This document shows, in pieces, positions 23,301 to 33,519 of a stretch of DNA of 64,000 bases. Position 1 is the stretch's first letter; each line of letters begins with the position of its first letter. The DNA lies in contig JAALGY010000031.1 in NCBI GenBank assembly GCA_032358165.1, positions 2,542,001-2,606,000 on the forward strand. The letters run 5' to 3'. This DNA is from Diplosphaera chodatii (Eukaryota; Chlorophyta; Trebouxiophyceae; Prasiolales; Stichococcaceae). The position numbers and the translations under genes are program-made. The notes below the pieces were generated by a model that was given only the letters and a program-made list of their open reading frames with translations, was not told the origin of the DNA and did not search any database.

Positions 23301-26300
23301 CCTGCTGCGCTGCGACGCCAGGGACGACACCAGCGGCCGGTCGCCGGGCGCGCCGCGGGGGGACGCCGAGTCGCTGCGTGGGGTGGAGGCGCCCGAGGTG
23401 TCTGTGGCGGAGGACTCGGAGTAGTCGGACCCCTGCAGGTCCCGCAGCAGCGACTCCAGGCCCCTGCGCCAGGACGGGCCGCTGACGCTCAGGACATCAC
23501 CAATACGTGCACCACCTGACATCCTCATGGGCCCAACATGCGCAAGCTCTGAGCATGCTCACATGCCGCAACAGCAGCCGGTGAACAACCTCCGACTTGA
23601 GGACCATTTTACATGATCTCGCAGGACAACAACATGTGTTCGCCCAGAGTCCACCCGCGACATGATCAGGTACATGTCGTCACCTGTCGGGGGCGTCCTC
23701 GGGGGCGGGGTGCGCGGCGCCGGAGATGTCGGCCAGCGGGAACGCACGCGGCGAGAAGCCGCCGTACCGCCGGCGCAGCGACTCCTGCCGCGCCGCCCGT
23801 CGCCGCTTCCGCCGCAGCTCCTTGGCCGCTGCATCCTGTTGCACGGCAGCATGTGGGGGCGGTAGGTATGAACATGTAGAGTGCCAGGGAGGGTCCAGCG
23901 CTTCAGATGCAGCCTGCTCCAAGATCATTGGCAGGTGACAGCAGTTCGCGGCAGACGGGTGCCAGTGTGTAGGCCTGCCCATATATGGTGCCACATGCCG
24001 TGAGCATGGCAGGTCAGCGCGGAGACACCAGGCAGCTGCGCACCTTGCTGCTGCGGCGTGTGGAGGCGTCAGCCGGCAGGTTGTCGAAGATGGGGTTCGA
24101 GGTGGGCGGCCGCCCCGAGAAGTCCAGGTCCTTTGACCCGCCAGACGAAGAGATGCTCTCCTGAAGCAGGCAGACCAGAACACACTCCATGAGGATGAGG
24201 GGAAAGTAGCACATCGGCAAGGTTGCTGCTGACAACTTGCCTGTTGTGCACACGGTGATGCAGCCCTGATGTCGAGCATCCTGTCGCCACGAGCACATGC
24301 ATCGCAGGCCTCACATGGTGGCTGCCTAGGCGGTCCAGCTCGGGTGACGGTGTGACGTCCACTGCGTGTGACTTTGGGCTGCGCCTCTTCTTCTTCTTCC
24401 TGTCCGGCTTCTCCGGGTTGCCAGGCGTGATGCCCGCCTCAGCAGCCATCTCCTTCCAGACAGGCTGCAGCAGAAGCAACAATCAGGTTCGCTCAGTCAC
24501 GAATGGTGAATGGCATGGTTGTTGGTGAAAGTTGAGTACGGCCACGATCCTCCTGCACCCCGAGGCCTCTGTGAGGCTTAGGAGATGGAAGGGTTGTCAG
24601 GACAGGAGCTGATGAGTGCAGCCACCAAACCATGCGCCTGGTCCTGTGTGCTGAAGGTGGCGGTGTCTGGCGGCAAGAACTCACATGTGAAGTCAATGCA
24701 CCTGGGGGGCGGAGGACGGCCGCAGGCGGCAGTTGCGCAGCGGCATCAGCTCCAGCGGCTTGGCGAAGCCCGCCCACACGCTGGCGCCCTCCGCGCTGTC
24801 CGACCCATCGCTGCCGCCCCACTCCGCCTGCCACACGCCCCAGCAGACGCTTTGGCATCCATGCTGTCAGCGCACGAGGTGTGCCATGCCCCACTGAAGG
24901 CTGATGGCCACAGCTTCTTCAGCTTCTTGCCCCTGGTGATCAAGCCGGGTTGGGGGCTGACATGGTGCAGAGCAGAGTGTTGATGACAACTCAGCGGCTA
25001 CAGCAGCACCTGGGCGCGGGTGACGGCGGCGGCGTAGGCGCGCGGGGAGGAGGGGGCGGAGACGTAGCCGCGGGCGGGGAGCACCACCTGCAGCTCGGCG
25101 CTGCGCCGGCGCAGGCGCGCCGACAGGGGCATCGGGTCCAGGTCCTCGTCATCCGCATCCTCATCCCCCTCCTCATGCTGCACACACAGCACCCAAAGAC
25201 TGTCGCTATGTCTGCGTTGCTCTGTCTGCACGACCATGCGACAGGACACCAGGAGCACTCACGACGTGGCACTGCGTGCTTTGCCGCTTGCTACTGCATC
25301 CGTCAGCAACGCAGGCCACACAGTGCCGCACCTGCTTTGCAGGCAGCGACAGCGCGGGCACAGCGGCGGCCGCCCCCGCCGCTGCTGCGGCGTTGCGGCG
25401 CCTGATGTCGTCTATCATGTCTGAGGCCGCGGCGGCAATGGCGCCGTCAATCGATACCACCTGCGCCACAGACGCTCGACCATCAGCCCAGCACCTCAGG
25501 GCAGCCGCAATGGACATGCGGCATGTGGGCGGCCTGCTCGCCCCCTGCCATGCTTGCATGTCCACGCAGCACGGTGTAGCAGCGGCAGCGGCAGCTGCAC
25601 GTCCTGGTGCGTCACAGGACCTCACCATGGCGTCCGACGCCTTGCGCGGGGCGCCGCCCACCAGGAGCTGCCGCGGCTGCAGCCGGGGGACCGGCCCCGC
25701 AGCGCCGCCGGGCCCGCCCTTCGCCGCGTCCTCGTCGATCATCGACAGCGCCGTCTGCAGCTCGTCGGCGGACACGCCGGGCTGCGCCGCCGAGTCGCTT
25801 CCCGCTTCCACCGCCTCGCGGGCGTCGACGGCGTCTCCCGGCTGCAGCAGGGGGCTGGCGCCCGCGCCGCCGGCGGCCGCGGACAGGTCGCCGGCGCTGC
25901 CGCCGCGGGCGCCGCCCCGCGACATCGCCATCCAGGCGTTGGCCTCGGCGAGCGCGGTCGCCAGGTCCACCGTGCTCGAGTGCGACGTCGTGCCCGGTGG
26001 CGCACTCTGCATGGCGGGTTGCAGTCTGCTTTGCCCACGATGCCTGGTGTGCCCAGCTGACACACAGCAACCTCGATTACTGCAGCAGGGTGTACAACCC
26101 TGCTCGATATAAGCATGCGCTCTGCACAGCAGCCTGCTGCGACTGTACATGCAAATGTGAATTTGCAGCTCCTGTTTGCGAGTTGAGTCTGCTTGCCGCA
26201 CCTTCTGCTCAGTGAGCGCCATGGGGTGGTCGCCGCCAGGCTGTGCGGGGTCCTCTGACACCGTCCGCCGCGCCGGTGAGCCGTTGGGCGCCAGGCCCTG

Positions 26301-27487
26301 GAAGCCCTGCGGCAGGTGCAGCAGATGCTCTTCGGCTGCCTTGTCAGCACGTGGAGTGCCAGTGCTACACTCTGCTGCTCCCACGTGCTGTGGTGATGAC
26401 ACACGCCCAGGTTTGCAGGTCCTGCACAGCTCCCGGCGGGCTGAAACCGCTGAGAACCTTTGCAGCAGAAGCAAACTGCTAGAGGAAGGGGCTGCAGCGC
26501 TGGCAGCCGGTGGCTCACCGGGATGCCCACAGGGGCGTGGTAGTCCGGCCACACGCGCGACTTGCCGGCCTTGGACATGGCGGTGCGGCTCCACTCGGCG
26601 GCCGCCGCCGCGGCCGCCGCCGCCGCCGGGGACGCCTCCACAGGGTCGCCGTCGGGCGCGCTCTTGGTGCGGAAAATGGGCTGGTGGGTGTCGTCGTGCG
26701 TGCCGTTGCTGGCCGCAAACTCGCCGTCCGCCTGCGCACTCCCGGGACATATGAGCGTATGCTCTACTGCTATGCTGGGTCTCGCTGGCGGCAGGCCCAA
26801 AAACCTCCCGGGGTGCTGGGATGTATGCTGACCTGCTGCTCAAGGGGTTGTGGCTGCAATGTACAGGTTCCATGAACCTGTTCCATGTTCCGCAGTGACA
26901 TTCCTGCATTGTCAGTGCGGAGGGGCGCTCGGCAGCGGACCGTGGACTGCGCGCGGGGCGGGAAGGCGGGGGCGGGGGCCGGGGCGCGCGGGGAGTGCGG
27001 CGGGGTGGAGCCCACGCTGGCAAGGCGGGACTCCAGCGCCCCGACGGTCCGCCGCACGTAGTTCGCCTCCGGCAGCTCCTCCGGCGCCAGCTGCCGCTGC
27101 AGGGCGTCCATGGCCAGGTCAGAAATGCCAACATGAGTGTTGTCAGGATGCCGGCGGCGAGTACATGCAGTCGCGCTGCTGAGGGGGCTCAGCTGCAAGC
27201 TGGGCTGGCAGCTGACACACGAGCAGCTGCTGTATGTCCAGGGATGACGCGGAAGGCGCGACTCTGCTATGCAAAGTTGCATGTTCCTCGTGAACTGGCG
27301 CTGCTGAGCGCAGTCCACATATGTCACACCAACCCACCTTGACCACAGCGTCCGCCTTGAGCTGCTCAAGCGATGGGATGGGGATGGGCGGTATGCGGCC
27401 CAGGCCGTAGCGCTCGATGATGGCTGCGCGCTTGGCTGCCGCCGGCGAGGCAGGCGACCCCGGAGCCAGCTCCATCACCCCATTCAT
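20330..27487 (-). CDS. Very long, mostly disordered protein with PP1-docking-like motifs, about 1,100 residues
   Basis: The family is not recognised. About 17 exons join in frame; most introns are phase 0. The first supported exon starts MNGVMELAPGSPASPAAAKR at 27487 and contains LGRIPPIPIPSLEQLKADA. Just upstream is CTGCAG, so a 5' UTR or coding exon may precede it. Further exons contain LAPEELPEANYVRRTVGALE, KAGKSRVWPDYHAPVGIP, DLATALAEANAWMAM, an acidic run (HEEGDEDADDEDLD), two basic clusters that could be nuclear signals (RKKKKRRSPK near 24380-24410; LRRKRRRAARQESLRRRY near 23750-23830) and an Ala/Glu/Arg-rich coiled coil near 22230-22380. Three related motifs stand out: RRLSWADEH (about 22937-22963), QQRVSFAEIQ (about 22050-22080) and GRVSFSLFG (about 21650-21678). 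RVSF fits the PP1 RVxF docking pattern. The last exon ends KVISRKVHKEADG through PLAAGV. Confidence 0.75.
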
Positions 27488-28944
27488 CCTGCAGTTGGCG
27501 GCAGATTCTGCTCCTTCAGTTCTCCTGTCCAAACAGTGAAGGCACCACACGTGCACGAGCCGAGCTTGCCAGCAGTTGAGCACGCGCGTGCAGCGGTCAT
27601 GTGCCTGGCTGGAGCAGGGCGTGTGCTGGCTTTGTGTGCTGCTGCAGGCAGTGCGGGCATATGCGAGGTCAGCATTTCACCTGGTGCTGCAGCCCACTCC
27701 ACCAGCCCGCAGTGTTGCTGTGCGGCAGGCTGCTGTCGTGTGCTGGACTGGTGTCGGCTTTGTCCGCTCAGCTGATCCCGTGCGCCAGCACCGTTCACCA
27801 CTGCAGCCACCGGGCTGACCTCACCACGCTGTCTGCGGACCTGCACACAGTGCAGACCATGATCCCTGCAGTTGTTATGACAGTGAGCACAGCTGCTCTG
27901 TTAAAGACACCATGCGAGCTTCACGCTGGCCATCTGCTGCAGCAAGCGGTGCATACTGGGCCACTGGATGCTTGCTGACATCATTCATAACGCAGGGCAG
28001 AAGCCACATGACCGCGGCCTGACGGGCCACAGCTGCCCATAACGAACCCGAACAAGCACAAGGTGCACAGCACGGACCCTGATGCTGCGGGTGTGAGCCA
28101 AGAAGGCGTCGTGCAAGACGCGAGTGCCGACCAGGTGCAGGTTGGGTCGTGCAGCCTTGTGCTGCGCGCCTCAAGTACTGAAGTACGCACGGTTCGCATG
28201 ATCGTTCCGTGCAGTTCCCACAGGCAGACTGCCGCGACTGGCTGCCTCGGGCCAGCCTAGCCACTGGAGGGGACTTAAAATCCCGTTACTCCGGGCCCAC
28301 GAGGGTGCGTGGCACATGCAGAACCTTCGACGCACATCCTACTTCGCAAATCCAGCCGGTGGCTATGGCGCGCCCGTGTGAAGCGTTGCCTGCCTCCGCT
28401 CCGCTTGAATATTTTCGCGCATCACGGACCGCAGCTCCGCGCCCCACCTGCTGCCTGCTGAGCGTGCTTCCTCCAGCAGCAGCAAAAGAGTATCTTCACT
28501 GCGGCCTCCAGACGGGACCGGGGCGGCAGAAGCGCCCGGCTACCAGGGCGTCATGCACGCAGTACTCGGCGTCTTGTAAACCAAGACAAGCGCCACAGGT
28601 TGGCGGGCTGACCGAGTGCAGATGCAAAGCCTTGCAGCTGCACACAGATCGGTTACACATGCCCTAGAAGGCGTCTTCCGTGTCACACTTGCCTTAATGG
28701 AGGGTGATCGCCAGGTCTGTCCATGTGGCATTGCCGCTTCCTGCAGCCCCGCTACCTCCAAGTCCAGTCGCTTGGCGGGAGCGAAGTTCCCTTCGTCACA
28801 CCCGATCGGACGACTGGCACCGAGCAATTGAATTCTCCCGGGAACACAATTCCCGGGAACCGAAAAAAGTGGCGAAAAGGCCTTGCAGAGCTGGCAACCC
28901 ACAGGTGGCCGTCAGGCGGCGTCCGGCGCAGGGAGCATGGTGAA
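27488..28944. other. Divergent intergenic region, about 1.5 kb
   Basis: This is the promoter region for the long disordered protein (minus) and the glycosyltransferase (plus). It may include a 5' UTR exon of the minus gene, because a TGCAG acceptor directly precedes its first ATG. A pair of identical ten-base elements lies at 28836-28860. No ORF here shows a domain. Confidence 0.45.
28836..28860 (+). promoter_or_regulatory. Pair of TCCCGGGAAC elements upstream of the glycosyltransferase
   Basis: TCCCGGGAAC occurs at 28836-28845 and again at 28851-28860, a 15-base period. The second copy lies within the palindrome TTCCCGGGAA. The pair sits 85-110 bases before the ATG. A dimeric transcription factor site is a reasonable guess; no known algal factor is implied. 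Confidence 0.4.
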
Positions 28945-31758
28945 ATGACGACGTCAGGATTGTGGCGCCGCAAGGCCGCGGGGCAGGCCAAGGGCAGCGT
29001 CGTGGGGGAGGCCTCGGCCGCGGTCCGCTCCGGCATCCAGCATGTCTGGAGGCTCCGGGGCCTGTCGTTGCTGCAGCGCTTCCTGGTGGCCTGCCTCAAG
29101 ATAGTGGCCATCCTGGGCTACCACTATGGCAAGTGGACGGCCGCCGCGGTGCAGTCGGTGGCAGCAGCGTCGCCAGCCAGAAGTGGCTTCGCCCAGCGCA
29201 AGCAGGAGCAGGCGGCAACCGTGGCCAGAAGCGGGTGCGCTTATATCAGCGAGTACCTTTGGAAGCCCCCTTCTCAGCGCAGCAACAAAGACCCGGCACC
29301 ATCCGCTATCAGGGTTTGGTGTTTGGAAGCAATCCGAGTCGGTCGGACCGCCCACCTGTCAGGCTCCCCTGCAAGCCTGCGGCGACGCCCCCGCGGCTGG
29401 GTTCACACATTGCGACAGCACGTTGAGCAGCCGTCGCTTGCATGCACCCCCATGTGCCCCTGCAGACGCCCTGACAGCAACCTGCGCGGCGCTGGGTGTC
29501 AAGCAAGCACCTCAATCCGCAATGCTGCGCCCAGCACGCAGCCCTGTCCAATGGCGCCTGCTTGCAAGCGTGCGTGGTGCGTGGCAGCCCGCCAACCTCC
29601 GCTCCCTGCTGTGACGGCACACATGAGTAACAATGTGTAATGCTCAGCACCTGGGCGCCGCCTGCACTGCAGGTCCCCGAAAGTCCTCGCAATGCACGGG
29701 GCCACACTTCCTGTTGTAGAGCCTTGTTATTGTGGGGGCTGTGCGATCGAACTGTATCCATGACAGCGGACCTATGGGCGTCGGATTGGGTGGTGCAGGG
29801 TGGAGGCGGTGGTGCAGCAGCGGGAGCCCAATGGCCGAGCGCCGCTGACGCTGTCCGGCCGCCCGCTGCTCGCGGTCATCGTGCCCGTCTATGCGCCCAC
29901 TGCTACGCACCTGGTAGGCTCGAATGGGCAGGCCATCATTTGGATACCTGGAACATGTCGAGCCTGCACACGTAGGATCACCTGCTGCCTCATCATACGT
30001 CAGCACCCCGAAAGTCTTTGCCGCTGAGTCTCTCACTGCTGCAGATGGCGAGGTCTTTATCGCAGATGGTGTCCAGATGAACCCAGGCGGTGTGTTGCCT
30101 GTGTGCAGGTGCGCCTGCTGGGGGCGCTGGACGGGCTCAGCCGGCAGGCGCGGCAGCCCGACTACCTGGTGCTGGTCGACGACGGCTCGCCGCTGCCCAT
30201 CCCCTCCATCATCAGGTGCCGCCGCTTGACGCTCCTGACCGTAGATCCTGACCGTCTGCTGCTGCTCTGAGTGCGATGCGCAAAGCTTTCCGCGTCACTG
30301 CAATGTTCATGACGCTGGGTCCAACCCCACGGGTCGGCGCCGGCAAAGCTACGGAAGCGGCCAGCTCCAGGCTGAGCGCCTGCGCCCCTCTGGTGTGGTG
30401 CAGCGGGGTGCGGGTGGTGGTGGTGCGGCTGGACAGCAACTGCGGGCCGGCGGCGGCGCGCAATGCCGGGCTGTGGGCGGTGCGCCGGCTGGGCGTGCAG
30501 CTCGCCTGCTTCCTGGACGCCGACTGCATGCCCGAGGTGGGGCTCCGAGATGGACTGCTCCTGCAAAGAGTCCCTGGTGATGGTTTCAGCATGTGAGAAC
30601 CCAGGCCATCATCTGTTGAGCGAAGGGTGCCCTGGCTCCCGGTGCCACCCCGATGCCAGCTGCCCTGTTGGGTGGTCACACGTCCGCGAGTAGCGATCCG
30701 ATGGGGAGTAACATGCCTAGTTCATGCGCTTGCTGCCGCTGAGTTGTGGCTGCCCTCAGCTGCCTCACAGATGGCAGGGTGGTGCTGTGATCAACACTTC
30801 ATCCTCACCATCAATACGTTGTCTTGCAGCCGAACTGGCTGGGCGTGATGGAACGCGCGCAGCGGCGGCGCCCCGGCATCGTGACGGGGCGCACCATGTC
30901 CAGCGAGCCCAGGACGCCGGTGGGCCTGTACCACAACGTGTGCGGCACGCTCAACGGCCGCAGCCTGGCCGACGGCTCCATGCTGTACGGCTGCACCTGC
31001 AACCTGAGCGTGGACCTGGGCCGCGTGCAGCAGGACTTCGACATGACGTTCACCGAGGCGGCCTTCGAGGATGTGGAGTACTGCGTGCGCGCGCGCAAGA
31101 CGGGGGTGCCGGTGACGTATGATGCCGACGCCATCGTGCGCCACCACTACGACTGCAGCTGGCTCGGCCTCTTCAGACAGTTCACGCGGTACGGGCGCTT
31201 CGAGGCGCACATGTGCGAGCGCCACACCGACTACCTGGCCTGGCTGTGGTCGTCGGCCGACGTGTCGTGCCTGTCGTCCATCGGCCTGCCGCTGCGCCCC
31301 ACGCGCAACGACCCGCCCACCGACCAGGTGCCTCCCGGGGCGTGCTCCGCTGCAGTGGTGCTGACTTGCACGCCACAGTCTGCAGACTGCGGGCGTACTT
31401 CTGCCCAGCCGCCTTACAGCTGGCGGCGCGCCTGGGCCTCCTCATCAATGTGACGCAGCTTCGAGGCATGGAATGTAACCTGTCTTGCTGCAGCTCTGGT
31501 CGCAGGCTTGGCTACATGCCTGCCTTGTGAGTGATCGCAGCGCGCCGCCTGCCTGCTGGTCACTCCCTGAACCCCTGTAACCCACCCTGCTCAGGGTGCC
31601 ACCCAGTTCCTGCTCACCTTGCAACGCTGACCAGCAGCCGGTGCGCGCCGGTGCAGGCGCTGTGCCGGCGGGCGGAGGCCAGCGAGCGCGCCGAGTACGA
31701 GGCCCGCGGGCCGCTGCTGGGCGGGCTGCCGGCGCCCCCGCACGCCGGCGTCGCCTGA
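28945..31758 (+). CDS. Family 2 glycosyltransferase, probably membrane-anchored
   Basis: The protein should transfer a sugar from a nucleotide donor, probably in the Golgi. Exon 1 begins MTTSGLWRRK and includes a hydrophobic stretch (FLVACLKIVAILGYHYG), likely a signal anchor. The GT-A fold follows over several exons: LLAVIVPVYAPTATHL, then DYLVLVDDGSPLP (nucleotide-binding), then DSNCGPAAARNAG and LACFLDADC (the DxD-like metal site), then a long exon (30830-31328) with GIVTGRTMSS, TCNLSVDLGRV and AFEDVEYCVRARKTG (the ED motif of the acceptor site). The last exon ends GGLPAPPHAGVA at 31758. Junctions at VYAPTATHL, PIPSIIR and DCMPE keep frame. The region 31329-31650 is unresolved. A role in cell-wall or glycoprotein glycan synthesis is inferred only from the family. 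Confidence 0.85.
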
Positions 31759-33519
31759 GACGGCGCGCCGGGCGGCCGGCGCAGCCGGGCGTCGCAGGGT
31801 GGGCCGCCGCCGCGCTGCGCAGGCCCGGAAGGCCTGGGCTCGCGGGGCGGCGGCAACGCCGCAGCCCGCTGCGGCGCCGCCGCGAGGCGGTCCCGCAGCG
31901 GCAGCGGCCACCCAGCAGGGCCGGCCAGCCCCGGCTGGCCGACCCTGTCACCTGCACCCTGCGCCCCGGCGGCAGCAGCCGCAGCGACGGCGGCCGGCAG
32001 GCGACACGACAAGCAGAGCAGCAGCCCGGTCTCGGATGATGATGGTCAGCAACAACATGCGTCTTGATGGCGCGCAGCGCAAGGCTGCGCTGCACCAGTA
32101 GGAGAGCAAGGTTCTGCCGCTGGGCGTCAGCTTGCGACAACGCTCCAGGGGAGAAATGGGTCTGGACATGTCCTTGGGGGGGTCCCGCGGCTGCCTGCCG
32201 GCGCCCCCGGCAGATGGCTGCAACACGAGAGGAAGTGGTGGTGTTCGTCATGGTTTGCCCTGCCCCGTGGCGCCTCGGTCCTACGACCCATAGGTGCCAC
32301 ACGCGAGCCGGCGCGCCTTTCTTCGGAAGGCGCGCGGGCGGTTGCGGCGGGATACCATGACGACCACCACCTGCGCACACCCACCATATTGGGCGGAGCG
32401 GCGGCGCTCGGGCGGTGAAGGGGACCCGGCAACCACGCACGCGCGTGCGGGTCCCCCGATCCCTCGGCGCCTGCCGCCGGAGCGGACCACACCCGACAGA
32501 GAGCCTTCCTCGCATACAGAGCCGGGGGTCCGGCGCATAGCAGACCGCGGGGCCCTCCGCCTCGGCAGCACAATCCATTTTTTGCGCCGCCGCAGCTGAA
32601 ATTAGCAACGCACGGTTGATGTTTGTGATGTGCATGACGGTCCAGTTTTCGTGGATGGTAGCAAGTGCGAGCGGGCATGTATGCGTCCAGGGCCGTCTTC
32701 TGGGAAGGGGGCCAGGTCCCTACATGTCAGAGTGTGGTGCTCAAGCATCCAGTGGACGCACCTGGGCTACTGGCATGTTCTGCCGCCTGCTGTATGAGGA
32801 TGCTTGACATGGCAGCTGTGCACCCTGCAGATTGGCAGTTTGCCTCTGCAGCTCTGGCTGCGACATGCACGTGACGCTGCCGCACCCTGCTGCAGTGTGA
32901 TGGCAGCTGCTACACTTGCGCTTGATCCACGTGGTTTGTATTGCCTGCCATGTCTGATCTGACTGCATCTTGCCTGGCTGTGTGTGCATCTCCAGAACGC
33001 AATTGACAGAAACATATTCCCTTGGTCAAAGCAATGCACTGTGCCTGCCGTCCAAAGCAATTTGTTGCCTAGTGCCAGCTAGCAAGGGCTGCTGCATGGT
33101 GCTCAATGCGACTTAATGATCTGCCCCCATGTACGATATGTCACAGCACAAGCAGATGCAGTCATCATCTGGTCAGCAGAGGGTGCAGAGCAAGGAAAGT
33201 CAGTGGCCAAAGGGAGGTTAGAGGCCAGTCAGCGTCCGTGTCAATCGTGTGGCGGCTCCATGGCCGCTCATGCAACAGAAACACCCGTCTGTCATTCAAC
33301 ACTCGCTGATGCCCGGGTCTGCCCCTGAAACCCCCTGGTTGCCACGCTACAGCTGCTCCTGTCGCAGCCACCGCTGATCCTTATTGTGCGCTCATGCAGC
33401 AGCCACTGCATTCCGGCTGCAGCTGGCCCGGTCTGCTCAAGAGCTGGTCGCGCCGACGGCAGCCGCGTGGGCGGCCTCGTCCTGCTGTGGCGCAGCTGCC
33501 GTGTGGTGCGGGGCTTGCA
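31759..33519. other. Convergent intergenic region, about 1.8 kb
   Basis: This holds the 3' flanks of the glycosyltransferase (plus) and the SCP phosphatase (minus). The first part is very GC-rich and gives long ORFs in several frames at once, which is a composition effect. A hairpin lies at 32311-32335. I see no supported gene. Confidence 0.45.
32311..32335. repeat. Inverted repeat with a TTCG loop
   Basis: GCGCGCCTT at 32311-32319 is exactly complementary to AAGGCGCGC at 32327-32335. The loop TCTTCGG contains the stable C(TTCG)G tetraloop with one bulged T. If transcribed, it would form a very stable hairpin about 550 bases beyond the glycosyltransferase stop. Confidence 0.6.

Noticed and set aside
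31614..32012. Overlapping long ORFs on both strands after the glycosyltransferase
   Set aside because: Very high GC depletes stop codons in several frames; only the short final exon ending at 31758 fits the gene.
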